A stretch of DNA of 64,000 nucleotides from the NCBI GenBank assembly GCA_035297265.1, contig DATGZH010000022.1:1-64000 (forward strand). Direction: 5' to 3'. The notes under the pieces are model-generated. The model did not search any database and had not been told where the DNA came from. It saw only the letters and a list, made by a program, of their open reading frames with translations. This DNA comes from DATGZH01 sp035297265. Its GTDB lineage: Bacteria; Actinomycetota; Acidimicrobiia; Acidimicrobiales; RAAP-2. The translations under genes and the position numbers were made by a program. This document shows, piece by piece, positions 32,527 through 41,728 of this stretch (positions within the stretch are counted from its first letter, which is position 1; each line of letters opens with the position of its first letter).

Positions 32527-34553
32527 CCCGGGCCGTCGCCCTGCTTGGCCCGGCCCTTCGGCTTGCCCCCGTCCAGCTGCTCGGCGACGGCCTCGGCCTT
32601 CGTGGTCACGGCCTCGGCGGTCAGCCGGTTGGCCCCCATGGGGAGGCGGTGCCTCGTGGTGCGGGTGGCCGACCGCGAGTGGGCCGGGTCCCCGGTGACC
32701 CGCCCGCTCAGCCGCTCGAGGAGCGCCCGGCGCAGCCGCTGCGCGCCGTGGCTCGACTCGAGCTCGGGGTCGTGGTGGGTGAGGCGGCAGGCGCTGTTCA
32801 CGAGCGAGACGTGGGAGAACGCCTGGGGGAAGTTGCCGACCTGGCGGGCGGCGACCGAGTCGTACTCCTCCGAGAGGAGGCCGAGATCGTTGCGCAGGGC
32901 CAATAGCCGCTCGAACGTCCGCCGGGCGTCGGCGCGCCGGCCGATCATGTGGAGGCAGTCGACGAGCCAGAACGAGCAGGCGAGGAAGGCACCCTCCCGA
33001 CCGGTGAGCCCGTCCACCGCGCCGTCGTCGGCCGTCCGGTAACGGAGCACGAAGCCGCCGTCCATGAGCTCGCGCTCGATCGCCTCGATCGTGCTCACCA
33101 CGCGCTCGTCGTTCGGCGGGAGAAAACCCACCAGCGGGATCATGAGGAGGCTCGCGTCGAGCTGGTCCGAGCCGTAGAACTGAGTGAAGGCCTGCTTATC
33201 CGTGCTGTAGCCCTTGGCCACGACCTCGTCGTGGATCTCCTGGCGGAGGGCCTGCCAGCGGTCGATGGGCCCGTCGAGCTCGGGCCAGGTCTCGAGCGTC
33301 CGCACCGCCCGGTCGACCGCCACCCAGGCCATCACCTTCGAGTGGGTGAAGTGTCGGCGGGGCCCCCGCACCTCCCAGATCCCGTCGTCGGGCCGCTTCC
33401 AGCCGTCTTCCAGGAAGTCCATGAAGGCCTTCTGGAGCTCCCACACGTCGTGGCTGTGCACGCCGATCGTGCGGGCCGAGGTGTAGAGGGCCGACATGAC
33501 CTCGCCGTAGACGTCGAGCTGGAACTGCCCGGCCGCCGCGTTGCCGATGCGCACGGGCAACGACCGTTCGTAGCCGGACAGCCAATCGACCTCGAACTCG
33601 TCGAGCCGCCGCTCCCCGGAGGCCCCGTACATGATCTGCAGCTTGGACGGGTCGCCGGCGGTGGCCCGCAGCAGCCAGTCACGCCAGGCCATGGCCTCGT
33701 CGAAGTAGCCGCCGCGCATGAGGGACTCGAGCGTGAGCGTGGCGTCGCGCAGCCAGCAGTAGCGGTAGTCCCAGTTGCGGCCGCCGCCGAGCGTCTCGGG
33801 CAGCGACGTCGTGGCCGCGGCCACGATCCCACCCGTCGGTTCGAACGTGAGGGCCTTCAGCGTGATGAGCGAGCGCTCCACGGCGTCGTGGTATTCGCCG
33901 CCGTAGCTACAGGCCGCCGTCCAGCCCCGCCAGAAGGCGTCGGTGGTGGCGAGGGCGAACCACGGGTCGACCGGGCGGGGCGGCGGCTCGTTGGAGGGGA
34001 ACCAGGTGAGCGTGAAGGGGATCTGCTGACCCTCGAGCACGGTGAGGTCGGCCACCGTCGACAACCCCTTGCCCTGCACCTCCTCCCTCGTCCAGAGGGC
34101 CACGGCGTCGGGCCCGGCGGTGGCGGTGAGGAGGCCGTGACGGCGGGTGACCCAGGGGATGGCCTCGCCGTAGCCGAAGCGCAGCACGAGCTCGACGTGC
34201 ACCTGCACCTGGCCGCTGAGGCCCTGGACGATCCGGACCACCTGCGGGTGCTCCTCGCGCACCGGCATGAAGTCGATGAGACGGACGCTCCCGGTCGGCG
34301 TGTCGAACTCGGTCTCCAAGATGAGCGTGCCCTCGCGGTAGCGCCGCCGACTGGCGATGACGGGGCCGTCGCCGACCGGAGCGATCCGCCAGAACCCGTT
34401 GTCGGCGTCGCCGAGCAGCGCGGCGAAACAGGCCCCCGAGTCGAAGCGCGGCAGGCACAGCCAGTCGATCGAGCCGTCCCGCCCCACGAGGGCTGCGGTG
34501 TGCAGGTCGCCGATGATCCCGTAGTCCTCGATGGGGAGCGGCACGGCGGCCAT
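32523..34553 (-). CDS. Glycoside hydrolase family 15 protein (glucoamylase/trehalase type)
   Basis: The 676-residue protein has the bacterial GH15 layout. A beta-sandwich N-terminus starts PLPIEDYGIIGDLHTAALVGRDGSIDWLCLPRFDSGACFAALLGD and the (alpha/alpha)6 barrel includes GGGRNWDYRYCWLRDATLTLESL. The C-terminal motif LSEEYDSVAARQVGNFPQAFSHVSLVNSA holds the probable base. Close relatives in mycobacteria are trehalases; others are glucoamylases or dextranases, so the sugar is left open. The N-terminus at 34553 fits the family exactly. The last 60 residues (Arg/Thr/Lys-rich) extend beyond the domain. It is coupled with the metallo-hydrolase at 31555. Confidence 0.93.
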   Translation of the reverse strand: MAAVPLPIEDYGIIGDLHTAALVGRDGSIDWLCLPRFDSGACFAALLGDADNGFWRIAPVGDGPVIASRRRYREGTLILETEFDTPTGSVRLIDFMPVREEHPQVVRIVQGLSGQVQVHVELVLRFGYGEAIPWVTRRHGLLTATAGPDAVALWTREEVQGKGLSTVADLTVLEGQQIPFTLTWFPSNEPPPRPVDPWFALATTDAFWRGWTAACSYGGEYHDAVERSLITLKALTFEPTGGIVAAATTSLPETLGGGRNWDYRYCWLRDATLTLESLMRGGYFDEAMAWRDWLLRATAGDPSKLQIMYGASGERRLDEFEVDWLSGYERSLPVRIGNAAAGQFQLDVYGEVMSALYTSARTIGVHSHDVWELQKAFMDFLEDGWKRPDDGIWEVRGPRRHFTHSKVMAWVAVDRAVRTLETWPELDGPIDRWQALRQEIHDEVVAKGYSTDKQAFTQFYGSDQLDASLLMIPLVGFLPPNDERVVSTIEAIERELMDGGFVLRYRTADDGAVDGLTGREGAFLACSFWLVDCLHMIGRRADARRTFERLLALRNDLGLLSEEYDSVAARQVGNFPQAFSHVSLVNSACRLTHHDPELESSHGAQRLRRALLERLSGRVTGDPAHSRSATRTTRHRLPMGANRLTAEAVTTKAEAVAEQLDGGKPKGRAKQGDGPG

Positions 34554-34597
34554 TCTTGCGCGTGGGCGTGGCCGCACAGGGGCACGCCCGGCCGGGC

Positions 34598-35770
34598 TCA
34601 GCCCTGGGTGCAGGCCCCCGTGCTGACCGGCTGCGTACGGTGAGCCGCCTCGCGCACCCGTTGGAGCACGCCGGGCGACGTGAGGGCGTAACCGACGTTG
34701 GCGTCGACGGTCGAGCGGGAGAAGACCACCCCGATGACCTTGCCGTTCGTGTCGATGAGCGGTCCCCCGGAGCTCCCCGGTCGGATGTCGGCGTCGACCT
34801 CGTAGACGTCGCGCACGACGACCCCGGTGTTGTAGATGTCCCGGCCCTCGGCGGTGATCGTGGCGGCCACGCCGGCCGGGCCGATCGTCAGCGGCCCGTC
34901 CTCGGGGTAGCCGATGACCACGCCCTCCGCGCCCCGCTGCACCTCGTCGGCCGCCAGGCGGAGGGGAGGACCGAGGGGGGCCGACGTCCGGAGGACCGCC
35001 ATGTCGAACTTCGGGTCGAAGTACACGGTGGTGGCCGGGTAGGCGACACCGCCCACCGTCACCGTCGGCGCGGCCTCGCCCGCCACGACGTGGGCGTTGG
35101 TCACGACGGTGTCCCGGCCGACGACGAAGCCCGACCCCTGCTGCAGGTAGCCGCACGCCTGGCCCTCCACCTTGACCGACGAGCCGGCGGCCAGCCCGCC
35201 GAGACTCTTCGCCTCGGCGGCCGAGGGCACCTTGACCGGGCCGGCGGTCGGCGGCTCGAGCTCGACGAACACCGGCGGGAAGGACTCGGTGCCGAGGAAC
35301 GCCTGGACCCGGGCGAAGACCGAGGGGACGGGGGGAAGGACGTCGTCCACCGCCCGGAGGATGTTGGAGCGCTGGATGGCCGAGCTCAACCAGGTGTAGC
35401 GGCTCTGGGAGAAGACGTTGGCCACCAGCCAGGCCGACACCAGAATGGCGACGACGGCCACCCCGACCCCGAGGACCGAGTCGAGGGTGCCCAGGTGCCG
35501 GCGCCGCAGCGCAACGGACGTCCACCCGCCGAGCACCCGGCCGAGGGCGGCCAGCCCCACGGCGAGGCCCATGATCACGAGGAGGCTCACGAGGGAGCGC
35601 ACCGGGCCGTTGTGGATGGAGGGGGCGAAGAGGGCGTCGATGAGGGCGCCGAGGGTGAGCCCGATCAGGAAGCCGCCGAACGTGAAGAGGAGGACGAGGG
35701 CACCCAGCCGGAGCCCTTCGATGCCCGCCGCGACGACCACCACCACCAGCACGAGGTCGACGACGTCCAC
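34598..35770 (-). CDS. marP: MarP-like membrane serine protease
   Basis: The 390-residue protein has four N-terminal membrane helices of the CvpA type (residues 1-125, starting VDVVDLVLVVVVVAAGIEG) and a periplasmic chymotrypsin-like domain. The triad is in TNAHVVAG (His), FDMAVL (Asp) and RPGSSGGPL (Ser). A disulfide pair (GQACGYLQ with a Cys near the C-terminus, TGACTQG) matches the redox-regulated MarP of mycobacteria, which protects against acid and oxidative stress. The length is almost the same as MarP. The start is a GTG that follows TACCGT by 9 bases. Confidence 0.92.
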   Translation of the reverse strand: MDVVDLVLVVVVVAAGIEGLRLGALVLLFTFGGFLIGLTLGALIDALFAPSIHNGPVRSLVSLLVIMGLAVGLAALGRVLGGWTSVALRRRHLGTLDSVLGVGVAVVAILVSAWLVANVFSQSRYTWLSSAIQRSNILRAVDDVLPPVPSVFARVQAFLGTESFPPVFVELEPPTAGPVKVPSAAEAKSLGGLAAGSSVKVEGQACGYLQQGSGFVVGRDTVVTNAHVVAGEAAPTVTVGGVAYPATTVYFDPKFDMAVLRTSAPLGPPLRLAADEVQRGAEGVVIGYPEDGPLTIGPAGVAATITAEGRDIYNTGVVVRDVYEVDADIRPGSSGGPLIDTNGKVIGVVFSRSTVDANVGYALTSPGVLQRVREAAHRTQPVSTGACTQG

Positions 35771-35779
35771 TGGTCCCGA

Positions 35780-35785
35780 ACGGTA
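35780..35785 (-). promoter_or_regulatory. Putative -10 (TACCGT) for marP
   Basis: On the minus strand TACCGT is followed by 9 bases and the GTG at 35770. On the other strand TAGTCT at 35838-35843 may serve the divergent gene at 35864. Confidence 0.35.
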
Positions 35786-35863
35786 GACGACGGGCCCAGC
35801 AGCGCCGCCGCGAGGGAGACGCGCAGGGCGGGCCGAGTAGTCTCTCCGCGCCGTGAAGCCCCG

Positions 35864-37099
35864 ATGAGTCGGTCCGCCGCGCCCTGCCGACCCCACCGGC
35901 GGTCCGCGCTCCTCGCGGCGGTGGTCCTCGCCACCGTGGCCCTCGTCGCCGGCGCGTGCACATCGGTCCCGTCCCCGCGGGCCCTCGGGACGCGGGGGTC
36001 GGCGGCCGACGGCCAAGCGGTCGGACAACCGGCGCCCGAGCTGACCAACCACCTCACGTCGGTCGCCTGCCCGACGCCGCCGCGCTGTGTGGCCGTCGGT
36101 TCACGCACGCTCAGCGACGGTGCCACCGTCGGTGTCGTCAACGCCACCACCGACGGCGGCACGGCCTGGAAGACCGAGGCCGTCCCGCCCGGGCCCACCG
36201 ATCTCGTGGCCGTCACCTGTGCCGACGCCAAGCACTGCGTGGCCGTCGGCCAGGCCGGCACGACGACGCAGAGCGGCACGGTGGTGGGCACCGTCGACGG
36301 CGGTCGTCGATGGTCGCTGCTCGGGTCCCCGTCCGGCGCCATCGACCTCGTCGGTGTGCAGTGCTCGAGCCGGAAGGACTGCCTGGCCGTCGCCACTGAC
36401 GGCACGACCTATTGGGCCGCCGGTACCGTCGACGGCGGGATGACGTGGCAACGCCTCGGCGACCTGCCGCCACAGCTGGCCGCGCCGGGCCTCCTCTCGT
36501 GCACCGGCCCGACAGACTGCATCGTCGCCGGCTACACCCCGACGACGCCCGGTCACGGCACCGGGACGCTCGTGCTGACGAGCGACGGCGGCGCCACCTG
36601 GAGCGCCGCCGTGCTGCCGTCCACCATCGGGCTCCTCCGCGGCGTGACGTGCTTCCTCACCGTGTGCCGGGCGGTCGGCACGTCGTCGACCTCGGTGGCC
36701 GACGTGGCGCAGGCCGCCGGCCAGCTGCTCACGAGCACCGATGGCGGCACTACCTGGGAGGTCACGCCGACGCCGCCCCTCCTCGGTGACGCCTTCGACA
36801 TCGCCTGCCCCGCCGGCAACAGCTGTGCCGCCGTCGGGACGGACTGGGTCCCGAGCTCACCGCCCACACCGATCGGCGGCGTGTCGTCGACGGCGGACGG
36901 CGGCACGAGCTGGAAGACCCCGAAGCTTCTCGACCTGCCCACCAGCCTCGTGAGCGTCGCCTGCCCTACCACGACGTCCTGCGTGGCCGTGGGCGGCGAC
37001 GTCATCGCCCGAATAACTATGCCGCCACCGTCGCGACGGGGGCAAGGGGCTCACGTGGCCCCGTCGTCCTCCTCGACCACCGGCCACCCGGAGCGCTGA
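35864..37099 (+). CDS. Exported repeat (sialidase/YCF48-like beta-propeller) protein
   Basis: The 411-residue protein has a signal peptide with a weak lipobox (VALVAGACTS, Cys at about 32), then about seven repeats of a blade with two cysteines: SVACPTPPRCVAVGS then VVNATTDGGTAWKTE, and VTCADAKHCVAVGQ then VGTVDGGRRWS. The x-DGG-x-x-W element is the Asp-box/BNR-like turn. The conserved cysteine pair (Cys about 7 residues apart, C-x6-C) in each blade is unusual and suggests a disulfide per blade. Such proteins are common in secreted actinobacterial proteomes; the function is unknown. It is divergent from marP. Confidence 0.8.
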   Translation: MSRSAAPCRPHRRSALLAAVVLATVALVAGACTSVPSPRALGTRGSAADGQAVGQPAPELTNHLTSVACPTPPRCVAVGSRTLSDGATVGVVNATTDGGTAWKTEAVPPGPTDLVAVTCADAKHCVAVGQAGTTTQSGTVVGTVDGGRRWSLLGSPSGAIDLVGVQCSSRKDCLAVATDGTTYWAAGTVDGGMTWQRLGDLPPQLAAPGLLSCTGPTDCIVAGYTPTTPGHGTGTLVLTSDGGATWSAAVLPSTIGLLRGVTCFLTVCRAVGTSSTSVADVAQAAGQLLTSTDGGTTWEVTPTPPLLGDAFDIACPAGNSCAAVGTDWVPSSPPTPIGGVSSTADGGTSWKTPKLLDLPTSLVSVACPTTTSCVAVGGDVIARITMPPPSRRGQGAHVAPSSSSTTGHPER

Positions 37100-37105
37100 G
37101 GATCC

Positions 37106-38038
37106 CTACCCGGTGAGCGCCGGCAGCACGTCGGAGGCCAGCAGCCGGACGTGGTCGTGGTCGGCGAGGTCGAGCACCTGAAAGTAAACGGTGCTCGCCC
37201 CGACCGCCTCCAGCCGGCGGCAGCGCTCGATCACCTCGGCGGGCGTGCCGGCCGCGCCGTTCTCCCGGAGCTCGGCCGGTTGGCGGCCGATGGCCGCGGC
37301 CCGCCGTTCGAACTCGGACTCGTCCCGGCCGCAGCAGACCACCTGGGCCGCCGAGAGCACGAGCGAGGCTGGGTCCCGGCCGGCCGCCTCGCAGGCCGCC
37401 TCGACCCGGCGGAACTGCGCCCCGGTGTCCTCGACCCGGTGGAACGGGACGTTGCACTCGTCGGCGTAGCGGGCGGCGAGGCGGGGCGTGCGGCGTGGAC
37501 CGGCCCCGCCGATGATGATCGGCGGACGCGGCGACTGCACGGGCTTCGGGAGGCCTGGGCTGTCGGTCACCTGGTAGTGACGCCCGTCGTAGTTGAAGTG
37601 CTCGCCCACGGGCGCGGTCCACATACCGGTCACGATGTCGAGCTGCTCCTCCAGCTGCTCGAAGCGGTCGCCGAGCGGCGGGAACGGGACGGCGCAGGCC
37701 TGGTGCTCGCCGTCGAACCACCCCGTGCCGAGACCGAGCTCGGCCCGTCCGCCGCTCATCACGTCCACCTGGGCCACCGAGATGGCGAGCAGCCCCGGCC
37801 AGCGGAAGGTGCACGAGCTGACGAGCGTGCCGAGCCGGATCCGGCTGGTCTCCCGGGCCAGGCCGGCCAGCGTCACCCAGGAGTCGGTCGGGCCCGGCAG
37901 CCCGTCGCCGTGGAAGGCCACGTAGTGGTCCGACCGGAAGAACGCGTCGAAACCACACTCCTCGGCCAGTTGCGCCATCGCGAGCTGGTCGTCGTAGCTC
38001 GCGCCCATCTGCGGTTCGGTGAAGATACGGAGTCGCAC
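37106..38038 (-). CDS. LLM-class F420-dependent oxidoreductase (TIGR03560-like)
   Basis: The 310-residue luciferase-like protein starts VRLRIFTEPQMGASYDDQLAMAQLAEECGFDAFFRSDHY and has RIRLGTLVSSCTFRWPGLLA, GGRAELGLGTGWFDGEH and RPPIIIGGAGPRRTPRLAARYADE, a TIGR03560-type pattern. F420 rather than FMN is the expected cofactor. A longer start (TTG at 38047) is possible, but the GTG at 38038 matches the usual family start and has TACCTT just 7 bases upstream. It is divergent from another LLM gene at 38107, so two oxidoreductases share one control region. Confidence 0.9.
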   Translation of the reverse strand: MRLRIFTEPQMGASYDDQLAMAQLAEECGFDAFFRSDHYVAFHGDGLPGPTDSWVTLAGLARETSRIRLGTLVSSCTFRWPGLLAISVAQVDVMSGGRAELGLGTGWFDGEHQACAVPFPPLGDRFEQLEEQLDIVTGMWTAPVGEHFNYDGRHYQVTDSPGLPKPVQSPRPPIIIGGAGPRRTPRLAARYADECNVPFHRVEDTGAQFRRVEAACEAAGRDPASLVLSAAQVVCCGRDESEFERRAAAIGRQPAELRENGAAGTPAEVIERCRRLEAVGASTVYFQVLDLADHDHVRLLASDVLPALTG

Positions 38039-38045
38039 GCCGGAC

Positions 38046-38051
38046 AAGGTA
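38046..38051 (-). promoter_or_regulatory. Putative -10 (TACCTT), leaderless LLM gene
   Basis: On the minus strand TACCTT lies 7 bases before the GTG at 38038. The divergent LLM gene has TAGAGA 6 bases before its GTG at 38107. Confidence 0.4.
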
Positions 38052-38106
38052 GGGCACGGCCGAAGCCGGGCGCACGGCCCGCGGTGGTGCGTGGTAGAGA
38101 GACGGC

Positions 38107-38973
38107 GTGCAGATCGGCGTGGTCTTCCCCCAGACCGAGATCGGCCCCGACCCCGGCGCCGTCCGCGCCTACGCCGAGGCCGCGGTCAGCTTCGGCTACC
38201 GCCACCTCCTCACGTACGAGCACGTCCTCGGGGCCGACCCGCGGGTCCACCAGGACTGGTCGGGCGTCTACGACCTCTCCAGCAACTTCCACGAACCGAT
38301 GGTGCTGTTCGGCTGGCTCGCCGCCTTCTCGCCGCTCGAGCTCGTGACCGGCATCCTGATCGCCCCGCAGCGGCCGACGGTGCTCGTGGCGAAGCAGGCG
38401 GCCGAGGTGGACGTCCTCTCGTCCGGCGGCCTCCGCCTCGGCGTCGGCATCGGTTGGAACGCGGTCGAGTACGAGGCCCTCGGACAGCCGTTCAGCGAGC
38501 GCGGCCGGCGGCTCGAAGAGCAGATCCCGCTCCTCCGCCGGTTGTGGACCGAGGAGAGCGTGACGTTCCACGGCGAGTTCGACACCGTGAACGGGGCCGG
38601 GCTGGCGCCGCTGCCAGTGCAGCGCCCCATCCCCATCTGGATCGGGGCCGCGGCGCCCCCGGCCCTCGCCCGGGCCGGACGGCTCGCCGACGGGTGGTTC
38701 CCGATGGCGGTGCCCGGTGCGGCGCTCGACGCGGCGAGCGCCGTCGTCCACGAGGCCGCCCGGGCGACCGGACGGGACCCGGCCAGCCTCGGCATGGAAG
38801 GCCGCGTCGAGTGGTCGACGGGCGACCTCGACAAGATCGGCCACCACGCCGAGAAGTGGCGGGCCGCCGGGGCCACGCACCTGTCGGCCAACACGATGGG
38901 CGCCGGCTGCGAGACGGTCGACGACCACATCGCCGCCCTCGAGTCGATGGCGCCCGTCCTCGGGGCCGACTGA
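38107..38973 (+). CDS. LLM-class F420-dependent oxidoreductase (TIGR03619-like)
   Basis: The 288-residue protein has the LLM barrel elements MQIGVVFPQTEIGPDPGAVRAYAEAA, GYRHLLTYEHV, LELVTGILIAPQRPTVLVAKQAAEVD, LGVGIGWNAVEYEALG, and PIWIGAAAPPALARAGRLADGWFP, close to the TIGR03619 group. It is only about as similar to its divergent neighbour as any two family members. No substrate can be named. The GTG start follows TAGAGA with a 6-base gap and no Shine-Dalgarno. Confidence 0.9.
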   Translation: MQIGVVFPQTEIGPDPGAVRAYAEAAVSFGYRHLLTYEHVLGADPRVHQDWSGVYDLSSNFHEPMVLFGWLAAFSPLELVTGILIAPQRPTVLVAKQAAEVDVLSSGGLRLGVGIGWNAVEYEALGQPFSERGRRLEEQIPLLRRLWTEESVTFHGEFDTVNGAGLAPLPVQRPIPIWIGAAAPPALARAGRLADGWFPMAVPGAALDAASAVVHEAARATGRDPASLGMEGRVEWSTGDLDKIGHHAEKWRAAGATHLSANTMGAGCETVDDHIAALESMAPVLGAD

Positions 38974-38993
38974 ACAGAAGGGCGCCGGCTCGG

Positions 38994-39329
38994 TCAGACC
39001 TCGCCGTGCACGAAACGGCGGTCGCCCGTCGGTCGGCAGACCTGGATCCTGAACTCGGCGTAGAAACGCTCCCGCCCGAGCCGCTGGGCCTCGACGTGCT
39101 GGGGGTGGTCGCGCCAGGCCTCGTGCTCGGCCACCGAAGCGAAGGTGATGATCGAGACCCGCTCACCGTCCGCGGCCGCGTAGTGCTCGAAGGAGACGAA
39201 GCCCGGTTGGGAGCGGGCCAGCTCGAGGAGACGATCGGCGGACGAGGCGTACTCGCGGTCGACCCCCGGTCGCAGGCGCGACCGGAAGATGGTCACGATG
39301 GGGCCGTCGGTGTCGGGTCGCTCGGCCAC
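38994..39329 (-). CDS. Antibiotic biosynthesis monooxygenase (ABM) domain protein
   Basis: The 111-residue protein is an ABM ferredoxin-like-fold domain: IVTIFRSRLRPGVDREYASSADRLLELARSQPGFVSFEHYAAADGERVSIITFASVAEHEAWRDHPQHVEAQRLGRERFYAEF. In most such proteins the function is oxidation of a small aromatic or haem-like ligand, or simply unknown. No catalytic residue set is diagnostic. It is convergent with the LLM gene at 38107. A CATCAT hexamer ends 6 bases before the GTG. Confidence 0.82.
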   Translation of the reverse strand: MAERPDTDGPIVTIFRSRLRPGVDREYASSADRLLELARSQPGFVSFEHYAAADGERVSIITFASVAEHEAWRDHPQHVEAQRLGRERFYAEFRIQVCRPTGDRRFVHGEV

Positions 39330-39447
39330 CCGCCCATGATGGCCCGGTGCCGGGCCGAGGGGCGCGGGCCCTGGCCTTCCTGGCAGGATTGGGGGGCCGG
39401 ACCGGGGGGCCGACAGGAACGGCAGCTACGAGGGGGAAGGGACGACG

Positions 39448-40251
39448 TTGGACCAGGTGACGGGCCCCGCAGTGCGCGAGCCGGCTGCCCCTCCCCGGGG
39501 CTGGTACGAGGACCCCGCCGGCGACGCCGCCTGGCGCTGGTGGGACGGGGCCGCCTGGACCTGGCACACGTCGTCACCGGTGGCCGCCGGGGCCAGCGCC
39601 AAGCCCCACGACCTGGCGGCGGAGCGGCAGCTCACCCCCTGGGGCACCGGCGCGGCCGTGGCCTACGCCGCCGCCGGCACCCTCGGCTGCATCCTCGCCG
39701 TCCTCTACTCCTCGGTCCTGCGGGCCGAGTTCCACTACCTCCGGGCCGTGTGGGACACGGCCGGACGGGCCGGGAGCCTCGGGCCGACCATCCCGACCGA
39801 GCCGAGCGGCTACCGGGCCCTCGAGATCGCCGTCCTCGTCCTCACGGTCTGCGCCGAGATCGTGTTCGCCACCTGGCAGTTCCGGGCGGCCACCGTGGCC
39901 CGCCAGCTCGGCTACCCGGCCCAGCTCAGCCCGGGGTGGGGGGTGGCCTTCTGGTTCGTGCCCGTGGCCAACCTCTTCCTCCCCTATAGGGCGCTGCGGG
40001 ACTGCCTGCCGCCGGGCCACCCGGTGCGCCCCCGGGTGCTCGAGGCCTGGCTCACGCTCGTCACGGCGGCGGTGCTGTCGCTCGCCACCGGCCTCTTGGC
40101 CGGCCTCTCGCGGCCCACGGCCACCGTCCTCTTCGTCCTCGCCGCGGCCGCCTGGGTCCTCTACGCCCTGCGCATGGTCAAACTCGTACCGGTGTTCGGC
40201 GCCGAGCACCAGCTGGCCGCGGCCTGGCTGGCCGGCCGCGACGCCGTCTAG
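39448..40251 (+). CDS. DUF2510/DUF4328 membrane protein
   Basis: The 267-residue protein begins with a DUF2510 module (PRGWYEDPAGDAAWRWWDGAAWTWHT, residues 16-41), a Trp-rich beta hairpin of unknown role, and then a DUF4328-type membrane domain with four to five helices (about residues 66-90, 127-150, 163-180, 195-215, 218-235). Family members are actinobacterial membrane proteins of unknown function. The start is a TTG, with GGGGGAAGGG about 8 bases upstream, which supports the rare codon. Confidence 0.78.
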   Translation: MDQVTGPAVREPAAPPRGWYEDPAGDAAWRWWDGAAWTWHTSSPVAAGASAKPHDLAAERQLTPWGTGAAVAYAAAGTLGCILAVLYSSVLRAEFHYLRAVWDTAGRAGSLGPTIPTEPSGYRALEIAVLVLTVCAEIVFATWQFRAATVARQLGYPAQLSPGWGVAFWFVPVANLFLPYRALRDCLPPGHPVRPRVLEAWLTLVTAAVLSLATGLLAGLSRPTATVLFVLAAAAWVLYALRMVKLVPVFGAEHQLAAAWLAGRDAV

Positions 40252-40323
40252 GAGAGGCGCGCCGGGCGGGTTCTTCCAGGTGAGGGCGCTGCCTGGTGCC
40301 CCGAACCGGGCCAGGGGGCCACG

Positions 40324-40329
40324 TAGGCT
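40324..40329 (+). promoter_or_regulatory. Putative -10 (TAGGCT) for pstS
   Basis: TAGGCT is followed by 9 bases and the GTG at 40339. The leading region has no Shine-Dalgarno. Confidence 0.35.
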
Positions 40330-40338
40330 GAACCCCTC

Positions 40339-41532
40339 GTGGAGCCGCCCGCCGACCCCGCACCGACCGGCCCGTCCCGCCGCCCCCGGGGACGGGCCAC
40401 CGCCGTCACCGCCGCCCTCCTGGCCGGGGGAGCCCTGCTCGCCGCCTGCGGCTCGGGGTCGCCCACCGTGGCCTCGACGGCGGTCACCACCCCCACCACG
40501 GCGGCACCGGGGGGAGGAGCGTCGAGCCTGCGGATCGAGCCGCCGCCCACCGGCACGGTCGGGCTCACCGAGAGCGGCAGCCCGGTCCTGTACCCGCTCT
40601 TCAACCTGTGGATCCCGAAGTACCACACGCAGTACCCGGGCATCTCGATCGTCACGTCGGCCACCGGCTCGGGGGCCGGGGCGACGGCAGCGATGTCGGG
40701 GCAGGTCGACATCGGCGCCTCGGACAGCTACCTCCTCCCGGCCCAGCGCCAGCAGAACCCCGACGCCCTCAACATCCCCCTCGTCGTGTCCTCGCTCGTC
40801 GTCGTCTACCGCGTGCCCGGGGTGCGGGGGCACCTCAGCCTCACCGGCAAGGTGCTCTCGGCCATCTACCGGGGCGCCGTCACCCGGTGGGACGCCGCCC
40901 CCATCGCCTCGCTCAACCCCGGCGTGAAGCTCCCCGACGTGCCGATCGTCACCGTGCACCGCAGCGACGACAGCGGCGAGACGTTCGTCTTCACCCAGTT
41001 CCTCTCGAAGACCGACCCGGTCTGGCGCAACCGCTTCTCGTTCGGCACCCAGGTGAGCTGGCCGTCGGCGGCCGAGCAGGTGGCGGCGGGGAGCGCCGAC
41101 GAGTCACTCCAGGACTGCGAGCGGACCGTCGGGTGCGTCGCCTACCTGGCCACGAGCTACCTCGACCGGGCCGTGAACGCCGGGCTGGGGGAGGCGGCCG
41201 TCCAGAACGAGCAGGGCAGCTTCGAGCTCCCCACCGCCGCGGCGGTGAGCGCGGTGGCCGACGGCATGGCTTCGCGCACCCCAGCCACCGGCACCATCTC
41301 GCTCGTGGACGCACCGGTGGCCGGCGGCTACCCGATCGTCAACTACGAGTACGCCATCGTGGTGGCCAACCAGACGGACCCGACCGCCGCCCAGGCCATA
41401 CGGTCCTTCCTCGAGTGGTCCATCGACCCGGCCGACGGCAACGCCCCGGGGCTGCTGTCCACGCTCTCGTTCGTCCCGCTCCCGGCGTCGGTCGTGACCC
41501 AGTCGGCGGCACAGGTCAACCGGGTCCGTTGA
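40339..41532 (+). CDS. pstS: Phosphate-binding lipoprotein PstS
   Basis: The 397-residue protein is a periplasmic-binding-type lipoprotein with a lipobox LLAACGS (Cys at about 34). Phosphate-binding motifs are visible: ESGSPVLYPLFNLW, ATGSGAGATAAMSGQVDIGASD, and VHRSDDSGETFVFTQFL, the last with the phosphate-binding Ser/Thr pattern of PstS. It should deliver phosphate to the PstCAB ABC transporter. No pstC, pstA or pstB follows it here, so the permease is encoded elsewhere. The lone PhoU at 4078 is the only other phosphate gene in the window. Confidence 0.9.
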   Translation: MEPPADPAPTGPSRRPRGRATAVTAALLAGGALLAACGSGSPTVASTAVTTPTTAAPGGGASSLRIEPPPTGTVGLTESGSPVLYPLFNLWIPKYHTQYPGISIVTSATGSGAGATAAMSGQVDIGASDSYLLPAQRQQNPDALNIPLVVSSLVVVYRVPGVRGHLSLTGKVLSAIYRGAVTRWDAAPIASLNPGVKLPDVPIVTVHRSDDSGETFVFTQFLSKTDPVWRNRFSFGTQVSWPSAAEQVAAGSADESLQDCERTVGCVAYLATSYLDRAVNAGLGEAAVQNEQGSFELPTAAAVSAVADGMASRTPATGTISLVDAPVAGGYPIVNYEYAIVVANQTDPTAAQAIRSFLEWSIDPADGNAPGLLSTLSFVPLPASVVTQSAAQVNRVR

Positions 41533-41728
41533 GGGGCCCCGGTAGGCCGAAGCCGTGAGTTGACGCCGCGGCCAAGCCCGCGGCCGCCGCTCCTCCCGTA
41601 GGGTGAAGGCCCGCGGCCCGCCGGCCGATCGATTCGACGAGCGAAGGGGGACGCGGATTGTGAGGGTGGGCAGCGGACGGGGGCGGCTGGTCGGCCCGGC
41701 CGACCCCCCCGCCTAGCGAGTCGGCGCA

